From positions 1-28,349 of the forward strand of contig JAIPMN010004114.1 of the NCBI GenBank assembly GCA_020650975.1: a DNA stretch of 28,349 nucleotides, read 5' to 3'. Position 1 is the first letter of the stretch. The number at the start of each line of letters is the position of its first letter. This stretch comes from Apostichopus californicus. Its lineage: Eukaryota > Echinodermata > Holothuroidea > Aspidochirotida > Stichopodidae. Under the pieces are notes generated by a model. It did no database searches, was not told where the DNA came from, and was given only the letters and a program-made list of their open reading frames with translations. A program made the position numbers and the translations under genes. Below are positions 27,201 to 28,349 of the stretch, one piece after another.

Positions 27201-28071
27201 GATCTGCCTCCTTCATACTATTACCTGATGTGTCGGTAAGTACTTCTCTAGTTAAAGGCATTGAAGACTCGCCCCAAACCGTGTGCCGCGCTCTGAAAAA
27301 TTAACTTTCCGTTGCTAGCAAATGACGTTTTCTTCTTGTCGCTACAAAATGCAGACAGTAATGAAACGTGATACCTTGTTATCTTTGATCTAGACCTGAG
27401 ATATCCACGCTGCTATATACACTGTGCTGTGGGTATTGACCATAGCTGTATGTATTGACTGTACACTAGTGTCTAATTACCGACGGTAGCAAGCTGTGTA
27501 TGTTTTTTTCTGGGATCGATGGTGGTGTCTAACACTTCTGTTACACCTCATTCCAAACTAGGTCAGATTACCGGCATGAGAAGTTTCTTTGTGCACGAGT
27601 CTTCACACCCTTTAAGAATATCAGATCTGCCTCCTTCATATAGTTACGTGATGACAGGTTACATTTTGATCTTCAAGAACACTGCTCTCGTGGAACATTA
27701 TTTTAAAAAAATGGTTAGTCTACAAATTAATAGAGTAGGGCTTTGACATAAGAGGCAGTGTATTATAAAGGCATATAGCTGAGGCCTACATATGTCAGAT
27801 AAATGTGAAGTCCCATGAGTTATCAATAACTAAGCTGCTTGATCTTCAAGGCACTGTTAAGTTTCTTGGTTTTTAACCATCTTTTCATCTGCTTATGATC
27901 TTACAGTTCCTACCTGCAGTCAAACCATAGAGGTTGGAACCTGTGGAGGAAATATGGCCAGGTTTGCATTCAATACAGTTACAGGACAGTGTGAGGCCTT
28001 CACCTACACCGGCTGTGGTGGAAATGCTAATATGTTTACTACACTATTGGGATGCCAACAGACTTGCGAGA
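39..28071 (+). CDS. Multi-Kunitz/BPTI protein gene, internal part (31 exons, both ends missing)
   Basis: Thirty-one exons of 159 to 180 bases each encode one Kunitz domain. Every intron is phase 1, so each exon is a symmetric 1-1 module and the spliced product is open for 1720 residues. Cysteine spacing is the family pattern C-x8-C-x15-C-x7-C-x12-C-x3-C except in class K3. Classes by exon: K1 = E2, 6, 10, 16, 22, 28; K2 = E3, 7, 11, 17, 23, 29; K3 = E4, 8, 12, 18, 24, 30; K4 = E1, 5, 9, 13, 19, 25, 31; K5 = E14, 20, 26; K6 = E15, 21, 27. Known Kunitz domains are secreted, three-disulfide folds that plug serine protease active sites through the loop around cysteine 2. Secretion is inferred because the signal-peptide exon is outside. 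Papilin-type matrix proteins also carry many Kunitz domains, but no thrombospondin or papilin-cassette exon is present, so I give no symbol. Confidence 0.93.
157..601 (+). repeat. 89-bp tandem array (5 copies) containing the E1 exon tail and 5' splice site
   Basis: The unit starts are at 157, 246, 335, 424 and 513, exactly 89 bp apart. Each unit carries 47 bases of the E1 tail (ANRF through cysteine 6), a GTAAGA donor and 42 intronic bases. The first three are essentially identical. Units 4 and 5 read CAG instead of GAA before cysteine 5, and unit 5 has TAT in place of the cysteine-6 codon. Only the first unit belongs to a complete exon. Confidence 0.95.
602..1273 (+). other. Intron 1 remainder
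   Basis: AT-rich intronic sequence with a C-rich run near 721-735 and a G run near 1127-1146. I see no exon, RNA gene or recognisable mobile element. Confidence 0.6.
1391..1555 (+). CDS. Exon E2: Kunitz domain, class K1
   Basis: The reactive loop is AGPCSAS (P1 Ser, P1' Ala). The GGCLGGANRF segment around cysteine 4 marks K1. A long pyrimidine tract (CCACCTCTCC repeats) lies about 60-110 bases upstream of the 'tcgcag' acceptor. The donor is GTAAGA. It differs from its copy E6 at two bases, both changing an amino acid: Ser to Thr at P2', and Ala to Thr just before cysteine 6. An overlapping open frame from 1256 is out of frame with the domain. Confidence 0.93.
   Translation, partial: TMCVIVPRMLDHVQLRFLGSALILSLVPANHSTMEDVWVGPIGLIPWCNVKLLA
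1722..1898 (+). CDS. Exon E3: Kunitz domain, class K2
   Basis: K2 exons carry a longer N-terminal linker (here AVDLD) before cysteine 1. The loop is TGPCTQN with P1 Thr. Cysteine 4 is followed by NGNGNNF, close to the classic GNxNNF motif. The donor GTGAGTATA runs directly into the GAGTATA minisatellite. The E7 copy differs by Asp to Asn before the loop and Phe to Ile between cysteines 2 and 3. Confidence 0.93.
1899..2250 (+). repeat. GAGTATA minisatellite starting at the E3 donor
   Basis: Degenerate GAGTATA-type monomers are grouped into higher-order units marked by 'agtggttta' at about 1972, 2043, 2109 and 2178, so the larger period varies from about 60 to 71 bp. The monomer equals donor positions +3 to +9. 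Extra donor-like GTGAGTAT strings occur near 2059 and 2223. Confidence 0.9.
2251..2552 (+). other. Intron 3 remainder
   Basis: Ordinary AT-rich intron ending in a good pyrimidine tract and 'tttcag' acceptor. It is nearly identical to 5421-5732 in the second duplication copy. Nothing else is seen. Confidence 0.6.
2553..2711 (+). CDS. Exon E4: short-loop Kunitz domain, class K3
   Basis: Cysteines 1 and 2 are separated by six residues (AQPIVN), not eight, and the usual Gly-Pro before cysteine 2 is replaced by VN. P1 is Pro. Cysteine 4 is preceded by DA rather than GG and followed by TPTGN. Later spacings are normal, so the fold is probably kept with an altered first loop. The donor is the weaker GTGAAT, while its copy E8 has GTGAGT. 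The encoded protein is identical to E8. Confidence 0.92.
2928..3298 (+). repeat. G-rich minisatellite, 88-bp period
   Basis: GGGATGGGAATGGTAGGGG-like monomers of about 41 and 47 bp alternate. The phrase 'gaggagtgg' recurs at about 3000, 3088, 3176 and 3264, giving an 88-bp dimer period. The array in the duplicate intron (6108-6348) is shorter and organised differently. Confidence 0.9.
3558..3722 (+). CDS. Exon E5: Kunitz domain, class K4
   Basis: The loop is TGTCTSS with P1 Thr. It has the RFGYN core, YTGCGG around cysteine 4 and TANRF. The acceptor is 'ctgaacag' and the donor GTGAGC. It differs from E9 by three amino acids (Ser/Ile between cysteines 2 and 3, Thr/Leu and Glu/Gln around cysteine 5) and four silent bases. 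It is followed by a K1 exon, so this unit has no K5 or K6. Confidence 0.93.
4042..4441 (+). other. Spacer between the two duplication copies
   Basis: This is the sequence after E5 that has no counterpart following E9. It contains C-rich and A-rich tracts near 4100-4175 and no exon. I looked for decayed K5 or K6 exons here and saw no cysteine-pattern remnant. Confidence 0.6.
4569..4733 (+). CDS. Exon E6: Kunitz domain, class K1
   Basis: The copy of E2 has loop AGPCSAT (P1 Ser). All cysteines and splice signals are intact, with acceptor 'tttgcag' and donor GTAAGA. The P2' change to Thr falls in the residues that contact a protease in canonical inhibitors. An overlapping open frame from 4419 reads a different frame. 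Confidence 0.93.
   Translation, partial: TMCVIVPRMLDHVQLRFLGSALILSLVPANHSTMEDVWVGPIGLIPWCNVKLLA
4899..5075 (+). CDS. Exon E7: Kunitz domain, class K2
   Basis: The copy of E3 keeps linker AVDLD and loop TGPCTQN (P1 Thr). The two differences from E3 are both amino-acid changes (Asp to Asn, Phe to Ile). The donor GTGAGT leads straight into a GAGTATA minisatellite, as at E3. Confidence 0.93.
5076..5420 (+). repeat. GAGTATA minisatellite starting at the E7 donor
   Basis: Counterpart of the array after E3, with different internal unit arrangement, so the two arrays have rearranged since the duplication. A long antisense open frame here (5218-5601) is a by-product of the low-complexity repeat. Confidence 0.9.
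5733..5891 (+). CDS. Exon E8: short-loop Kunitz domain, class K3
   Basis: Its protein is identical to E4, with only a silent base in the split first codon. Loop IVNCPGI, P1 Pro, six residues between cysteines 1 and 2. The donor is the strong GTGAGT. Confidence 0.93.
6108..6348 (+). repeat. G-rich minisatellite, second copy
   Basis: Monomers of about 41-47 bp built on GGGATGGGAATGGTAGGGG. Shorter than the partner array at 2928-3298. A Gly/Trp/Arg-rich open frame from 6060 is just the repeat read through. Confidence 0.88.
6605..6769 (+). CDS. Exon E9: Kunitz domain, class K4
   Basis: The copy of E5 has loop TGTCTSS (P1 Thr) and donor GTGAGC. Four of its eight differing bases from E5 are silent. 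It is followed by K1 exon E10 without K5 or K6. Confidence 0.93.
7165..7535 (-). mobile_element. Decayed 3' end of an L2/CR1-like LINE (antisense)
   Basis: On the minus strand, 7535 down to about 7380 can be read as a short frame with HPLY, spaced basic residues and LYL-stop, resembling the extreme C-terminus of L2/CR1-type reverse transcriptase ORFs. It is followed by an AT-rich 3' region ending in an ATGAATAAATTAAATGAAAT-like tail. The match is by pattern only. Confidence 0.4.
7705..7869 (+). CDS. Exon E10: Kunitz domain, class K1
   Basis: First domain of the first full six-domain unit. The loop is AGPCSAA (P1 Ser). Position 20, normally Arg in BPTI-type domains, is Ser (VSFSYN). The acceptor is 'ctcgcag' and the donor GTGAGT. 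The last 49 coding bases plus the donor are repeated downstream. A frame from 7641 mimics a signal peptide because the intron's pyrimidine tract codes for hydrophobic residues; the acceptor shows it is intronic. Confidence 0.93.
7821..8240 (+). repeat. 89-bp tandem array (about 5 copies) containing the E10 exon tail and donor
   Basis: Unit starts are at 7821, 7910, 7999 and 8088 (89 bp each) and 8169 (81 bp, because unit 4 has lost 8 bases of the exon-tail copy). Each unit carries the ANRF-to-cysteine-6 segment and GTGAGT or a close variant, with more substitutions than the E1 array. Antisense open frames across it are artefacts. Confidence 0.93.
8339..8518 (+). CDS. Exon E11: Kunitz domain, class K2
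   Basis: The long linker TPVAGDT precedes cysteine 1. The loop is IGPCTDF (P1 Thr). GGNNNNF follows cysteine 4 and CNQRC closes the domain. The acceptor 'tttttcag' has a strong pyrimidine tract and the donor is GTGAGT. Confidence 0.93.
8565..9067 (+). mobile_element. 5'-truncated L2/CR1-like LINE, reverse transcriptase C-terminus and 3' tail
   Basis: The frame 8574-8972 reads LYKSLIQSVLMYNI, then HPLFEQYF, RYRYSFVPNSI, which are the landmarks of the last part of L2/CR1-clade reverse transcriptase ORFs. After the stop there is a short 3' region ending in AATAAATAAATAAATTCAAATTCAA, a tail style typical of these LINEs. The frame is closed by a stop just upstream of 8565, marking the truncation. 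It lies in the E11-E12 intron in sense orientation. Confidence 0.75.
9144..9302 (+). CDS. Exon E12: short-loop Kunitz domain, class K3
   Basis: Six residues (AQPITN) lie between cysteines 1 and 2. The segment after cysteine 2 is AGAETRFGF, giving P1 Ala, and cysteine 4 sits in YDNC. Acceptor 'ttcatag', donor GTAAGT. The upstream in-frame MFSFI is intronic. Confidence 0.92.
9303..10660 (+). other. Intron 12
   Basis: A 1.36-kb intron containing a GT-rich patch near 9766-9787 and a GACA microsatellite at 10591-10609. No exon, RNA gene or clear mobile element is seen. Confidence 0.6.
10591..10609 (+). repeat. (GACA)n microsatellite
   Basis: Four to five GACA units, about 50 bases upstream of the E13 acceptor. 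Confidence 0.85.
10661..10825 (+). CDS. Exon E13: Kunitz domain, class K4
   Basis: The loop is VGTCTDQ (P1 Thr). The RFGYN core, YSGCGG and SNRF follow the K4 pattern. Acceptor 'tcttttag', donor GTAAGG. Unlike E5 and E9, it is followed by K5 and K6 exons. Confidence 0.93.
10826..11561 (+). other. Intron 13
   Basis: AT-rich, with a pyrimidine patch near 11020-11035. Nothing else is seen. Confidence 0.6.
11562..11726 (+). CDS. Exon E14: Kunitz domain, class K5
   Basis: The loop is SGPCGLF with P1 Gly, followed by RFRFNP. Cysteine 4 is in YSGCLGSAN. Acceptor 'cttctgcag'; the donor GTACGC is below consensus at +4 to +6. This is the first of only three K5 domains and is absent from the four-domain units. 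Confidence 0.92.
11847..12078 (-). mobile_element. About 232-bp dispersed element with hammerhead-like core, minus orientation
   Basis: It is the reverse complement of 25052-25283 with high identity. It is flanked by an 11-bp direct repeat, 'ggattaatgtt', at 11836-11846 and 12079-12089, which I read as a target-site duplication. On the minus strand it contains CTGAAGA, a GATCCT/AGGATC hairpin and GAAACGTC. No open frame or polymerase III box was recognised. Confidence 0.8.
12090..12423 (+). other. Intron 14 remainder
   Basis: Ordinary intronic sequence up to the 'tctaccag' acceptor. Nothing recognised. Confidence 0.6.
12424..12588 (+). CDS. Exon E15: Kunitz domain, class K6
   Basis: The loop is IGSCSFF (P1 Ser). 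K6 is marked by LP after cysteine 1, Trp at the position of BPTI Tyr21 (VWRYN here) and GCLGNPNRF around cysteine 4. The donor is GTAACC. It ends the first full six-domain unit. Confidence 0.93.
12589..13249 (+). other. Intron 15
   Basis: AT-rich intron between two six-domain units. No recognisable element. Confidence 0.6.
13250..13414 (+). CDS. Exon E16: Kunitz domain, class K1
   Basis: Opens the second full unit. The loop is TGPCSAS (P1 Ser, P1' Ala), then SFSYN as in E10. GGCLGGGNRF surrounds cysteine 4. Acceptor 'tttaacag' after a strong pyrimidine tract, donor GTATGT. A frame starting at 13123 looks like a leader but is intronic upstream of 13250. Confidence 0.93.
13415..14281 (+). other. 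Intron 16
   Basis: No exon or element recognised. A G-rich patch lies near 13898-13930. Confidence 0.6.
14282..14458 (+). CDS. Exon E17: Kunitz domain, class K2, with a GC donor
   Basis: Linker DTVGD, loop VGSCNEN (P1 Asn, the only Asn of the set). GCGGNFNNF and CNQRC match K2. The only donor that keeps phase 1 and the full domain is G|GCAAGT at 14458/14459, a GC-AG intron. No GT lies at the expected place, and reading on reaches a stop at 14539-14541 after 27 more codons. Confidence 0.9.
14459..15188 (+). other. Intron 17 (GC-AG)
   Basis: Starts GCAAGT and ends 'gctacag'. It holds a G run near 15045-15063. No other feature is seen. Confidence 0.65.
15189..15347 (+). CDS. Exon E18: short-loop Kunitz domain, class K3
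   Basis: AQPITN separates cysteines 1 and 2. AGAETRFGY follows, P1 Ala. Here cysteine 4 is preceded by NG, so one of the two usual glycines is kept. Donor GTAAGC. Confidence 0.92.
15348..15705 (+). other. Intron 18, part upstream of the ribozyme motif
   Basis: No exon. The part next to 15706 may belong to the same retroelement as the hammerhead motif, but I cannot place its boundary. Confidence 0.5.
15706..15750 (+). ncRNA. Type I hammerhead ribozyme motif
   Basis: Stem I is AGTTGT (15706-15711) paired with ACAACT (15745-15750), six perfect pairs. The CTGATGA core is at 15712-15718. Stem II is CGC/GCG (15720-15722 with 15728-15730), with an unpaired U.U at its base where canonical ribozymes have G-C. 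GAA is at 15732-15734. Stem III is ACT/AGT (15735-15737 with 15741-15743) with a CCG loop. The cleavage triplet GUU ends at 15744, so predicted cleavage is after 15744. Such type I motifs are known from Penelope-like retroelements and animal retrozymes. Downstream 'cgctctgtccaccggac' and a TATATTTA tract may be part of the same element. Confidence 0.62.
15827..15868 (+). repeat. (TATATTTA/TATATG)n low-complexity tract
   Basis: AT dinucleotide-based tract immediately upstream of the E19 pyrimidine tract. Confidence 0.85.
15914..16078 (+). CDS. Exon E19: Kunitz domain, class K4
   Basis: Loop VGTCTAQ (P1 Thr). RFAFN, then LLYGGCGG around cysteine 4, where the usual aromatic at BPTI Phe33 is Leu. 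Donor GTAAAG. Confidence 0.92.
16079..16682 (+). other. Intron 19
   Basis: Contains an (ATCC)n microsatellite at about 16251-16276. No other element recognised. Confidence 0.6.
16683..16847 (+). CDS. Exon E20: Kunitz domain, class K5
   Basis: Loop GGPCGLS (P1 Gly), then RFRYNP and YSGCLGSEN, pairing it with E14. Donor GTAAGT. A MITE insertion begins only 11 bases after the exon end but leaves the donor intact. Confidence 0.93.
16859..17216 (+). mobile_element. TTAA-flanked T2/Kolobok-like MITE, copy A (358 bp)
   Basis: Flanked by TTAA at 16855-16858 and 17217-17220. The terminal inverted repeats read AGGCATTGAAGGCTCGC and, from the other end, AGGGTGTGAAGACTCGC. With the flank they give TTAAAGG at both ends, the signature of T2/Kolobok MITEs. 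It matches 27256-27611 along its whole length, with no transposase frame. Confidence 0.85.
17221..18018 (+). other. Intron 20 remainder
   Basis: AT-rich, with a C run near 17670-17690. Nothing else recognised. Confidence 0.6.
18019..18183 (+). CDS. Exon E21: Kunitz domain, class K6
   Basis: LP after cysteine 1, loop PGACSLS (P1 Ser), AWGYN, GCLGNPNRF. Donor GTGAGA. It ends the second full unit and is very similar to E27. Confidence 0.93.
18184..18505 (+). other. Intron 21
   Basis: Short intron between units. Nothing recognised. Confidence 0.6.
18506..18670 (+). CDS. Exon E22: Kunitz domain, class K1
   Basis: Loop VGPCAAS (P1 Ala, P1' Ala), RFIFN and GGCLGGGNNF. The tract 'tctctttctctctcttcgctcgcag' is a strong acceptor. 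Donor GTAAGT. It opens the third full unit. Confidence 0.93.
18671..19227 (+). other. Intron 22
   Basis: No element recognised. Confidence 0.6.
19228..19407 (+). CDS. Exon E23: Kunitz domain, class K2
   Basis: Linker TVTGGDP, loop VGPCTDT (P1 Thr), RFAYD, GCGGNSNNF. The donor is GTTAGT, shared only with E29, the K2 exon of the next unit. Confidence 0.93.
19408..20636 (+). other. Intron 23
   Basis: A 1.2-kb intron with a T run near 19796-19806 and the GC-rich hairpin at 20305-20330. No exon or named element seen. Confidence 0.6.
20305..20330 (+). repeat. Perfect GC-rich hairpin
   Basis: GTCCCCCACCC and GGGTGGGGGAC form an 11-bp stem with a 4-base loop. The right arm is partly repeated at 20331-20343. 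It is probably the core of a small decayed element. Confidence 0.75.
20637..20795 (+). CDS. Exon E24: short-loop Kunitz domain, class K3
   Basis: Cysteine 1 to 2 spacer AQPLPT, then PGAETVFGF, so P1 is Pro. YDNC at cysteine 4. The split first codon becomes AGG (Arg), unlike Val or Thr at most junctions. Acceptor 'ttctag', donor GTAGGA. Confidence 0.92.
20796..21009 (+). other. Intron 24, first part
   Basis: Nothing recognised; the LINE-like tail follows. Confidence 0.6.
21010..21190 (-). mobile_element. LINE 3' tail remnant (antisense)
   Basis: Read on the minus strand it ends AATAAACTTGAAACTTGAATT, the (TTGAA)-style tail of L2-like LINEs, preceded by AT-rich 3' sequence. No coding part remains, so the family is uncertain. 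Confidence 0.4.
21411..21575 (+). CDS. Exon E25: Kunitz domain, class K4
   Basis: Loop IGTCAGT (P1 Ala, the only Ala in K4), RFGFN, YSGCAGTANRF. Acceptor 'tttgacag', donor GTAAAT. Confidence 0.93.
21576..22359 (+). other. Intron 25
   Basis: Contains one pair of direct repeats (21855-22010). The acceptor end is unusual: eight A bases separate the pyrimidines from 'tttag'. Confidence 0.6.
21855..22010 (+). repeat. Direct repeat pair of about 38 bp, 116 bp apart
   Basis: 'agcatcaggagaatta' followed by a near-identical 'taagtgtttcatgtttg' occurs at 21855 and again at 21971. Confidence 0.85.
22360..22524 (+). CDS. Exon E26: Kunitz domain, class K5 (divergent)
   Basis: Loop TGPCSDF, so P1 is Ser where the other K5 domains have Gly. 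RVRFNP and GGCLGNANSF follow. It is placed in K5 by position (after K4, before K6) and by the RFxP region, but its first half looks like K1, so gene conversion or mixed ancestry is possible. Donor GTAAGT; acceptor weak. Confidence 0.9.
22525..23034 (+). other. Intron 26, first part
   Basis: Nothing recognised before the hAT-type MITE. Confidence 0.6.
23043..23384. mobile_element. hAT-type MITE, 342 bp
   Basis: An 8-bp direct repeat, 'gattgaag', flanks it at 23035-23042 and 23385-23392. The ends read CAAGGGCGTAGGAA and, from the other side, CAGTGGCGTAGGAA. CA(G)-GGCG termini with an 8-bp target duplication are hAT hallmarks. The interior is G- and C-run rich with an internal inverted repeat around 23163-23184. 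No transposase is present. Confidence 0.85.
23393..23925 (+). other. Intron 26, middle part
   Basis: Unremarkable, with TCTATT/ACTCTA motifs increasing toward the tandem array. Confidence 0.55.
23926..24365 (+). repeat. 89-bp tandem array, about 5 copies
   Basis: The phrase 'ctgcagtgtaa' recurs at 23971, 24060, 24149, 24238 and 24327, each exactly 89 bp apart. The unit is itself built from ACTCTATT-containing segments. It contains no exon or splice-site sequence. Confidence 0.93.
24366..24647 (+). other. Intron 26, last part
   Basis: Degenerate ACTCTA-rich continuation of the array, then a good pyrimidine tract before E27. Confidence 0.6.
24648..24812 (+). CDS. Exon E27: Kunitz domain, class K6
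   Basis: LP after cysteine 1, loop PGPCSLS (P1 Ser), VWGYN, GCLGNPNRF, CQARCE end shared with E21. Donor GTGAGA. It ends the third full unit. Confidence 0.93.
25052..25283 (+). mobile_element. About 232-bp dispersed element with hammerhead-like core, plus orientation
   Basis: Inverted partner of 11847-12078. Here the core has drifted: TTTGAAGA and GAAAT replace CTGAAGA and GAAAC, so it is unlikely to cleave. I see no clear target-site duplication around this copy. Confidence 0.8.
25379..25543 (+). CDS. Exon E28: Kunitz domain, class K1
   Basis: Opens the last, incomplete unit. Loop TGPCSAT (P1 Ser), RFSFN, GGCLGGGNSF. Acceptor 'tttgcag', donor GTGAGT. Confidence 0.93.
25544..26506 (+). other. 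Intron 28
   Basis: About 960 bases with a G-rich patch near 26298-26312. No exon or element recognised. Confidence 0.6.
26507..26683 (+). CDS. Exon E29: Kunitz domain, class K2
   Basis: Linker PIIGDA, loop AGPCSDA (P1 Ser, other K2 mostly Thr), RFAYN, GCGGNTNNF, CNQRC. Donor GTTAGT as in E23. Confidence 0.93.
26952..27113 (+). CDS. Exon E30: short-loop Kunitz domain, class K3, divergent
   Basis: Spacer AQSFSF between cysteines 1 and 2, then SGSDTAFGYN (P1 Ser). Eight residues (MQFQTLND) separate cysteines 3 and 4 instead of seven, the only such insertion in the window. Acceptor 'gatcag' has a weak pyrimidine tract; donor GTAAGT. The last coding bases and donor are part of a 61-bp tandem repeat. 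Confidence 0.9.
27105..27255 (+). repeat. 61-bp tandem repeat spanning the E30 donor
   Basis: 'gatgtgtcggtaagtacttct' starts at 27105, 27166 and 27227, 61 bp apart. The third unit is interrupted at TTAA by MITE copy B, and its remainder ('agatctgcctccttcata') resumes after 27615. Confidence 0.93.
27256..27611 (+). mobile_element. TTAA-flanked T2/Kolobok-like MITE, copy B (356 bp)
   Basis: Flanked by TTAA at 27252-27255 and 27612-27615. Units 1 and 2 of the surrounding 61-bp repeat show the same site with a single TTAA, so they act as an empty site and establish the 4-bp target duplication. Confidence 0.9.
27656..27906 (+). other. Intron 30, last part
   Basis: Nothing recognised before the 'cttacag' acceptor. 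Confidence 0.6.
27907..28071 (+). CDS. Exon E31: Kunitz domain, class K4
   Basis: Loop VGTCGGN (P1 Gly), RFAFN, YTGCGGNANMF, CQQTC. Donor GTAATT is weak at +5. Last exon in the window; if the unit is complete, a K5 exon should follow outside. Confidence 0.92.
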
Positions 28072-28349
28072 GTAATTATTCAGATTTTTTAGTTTTAATA
28101 ATTTACACTAATTTAAGGATAAACTTAAACAAACAGATAAGAATGATAAAACTTCATTTTGTTTCCATTATTTTGTGGTTAAAGAGTCCTAGTAACACAA
28201 ACTTTTTCTTTTACCCTCAAGCCTAATTTTTTATTTTTTTGGGGGGGGGGGGAAGTAGAAAAAACTGTTTGTAACGATATTGTTGCCCTTAAATGAGTAA
28301 TTGATAAAACTTGAGTTATCTCATAAGTTTAGAAAAAGGAAACCTACAG
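28072..28349 (+). other. Intron 31, partial
   Basis: Intronic sequence with a G run near 28240-28252. The final CTACAG (28344-28349) could be an acceptor but cannot be judged at the window edge. Confidence 0.5.

Overview
The window is eukaryotic, almost certainly metazoan, genomic DNA. It is AT-rich, coding sequence occurs only as short AG-to-GT bounded exons, and the introns hold decayed LINE tails, MITEs and minisatellites. Nothing in the sequence fixes the species. The L2-like LINE tails, hAT and TTAA-type MITEs and a Penelope/retrozyme-type hammerhead would suit a marine invertebrate (echinoderm, cephalochordate, mollusc or similar), but that is a guess.

The whole window lies inside one plus-strand gene whose start and end are both outside it. 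I find 31 exons (39 to 28071), called E1 to E31. Each encodes exactly one six-cysteine Kunitz/BPTI domain and each is bounded by phase-1 introns on both sides. Together they give 5160 coding bases, 1720 residues. No signal-peptide exon, stop exon, promoter or poly(A) site is visible.

The exons fall into six sequence classes (K1 to K6) that recur in fixed order. E1 is a K4 domain ending an upstream unit. E2-E5 and E6-E9 are four-domain units K1-K2-K3-K4 and are recent copies of one another. E10-E15, E16-E21 and E22-E27 are three full six-domain units K1 to K6. E28-E31 begin another unit (K1 to K4) that runs off the end. The gene therefore grew by duplicating blocks of four or six exons, not single exons.

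None of the 31 domains has Lys or Arg at the P1 position after cysteine 2 (T, S, A, G, P or N instead). The K3 class also has a two-residue-shorter reactive loop. The protein is probably secreted and disulfide-rich. It is not an obvious trypsin inhibitor; it may inhibit elastase-like proteases or be mainly structural or adhesive.

The introns have their own recurring structure. Tandem repeats start at or span the 5' splice sites of E1, E3, E7, E10 and E30, and several arrays share an 88-89 bp period. Mobile sequences include a TTAA-flanked T2/Kolobok-like MITE in two copies (one with an intact empty site beside it), a hAT-type MITE with an 8-bp target duplication, an inverted pair of about 232-bp elements with a hammerhead-like core, a well-formed type I hammerhead motif at 15706-15750, and three L2-like LINE 3' ends.
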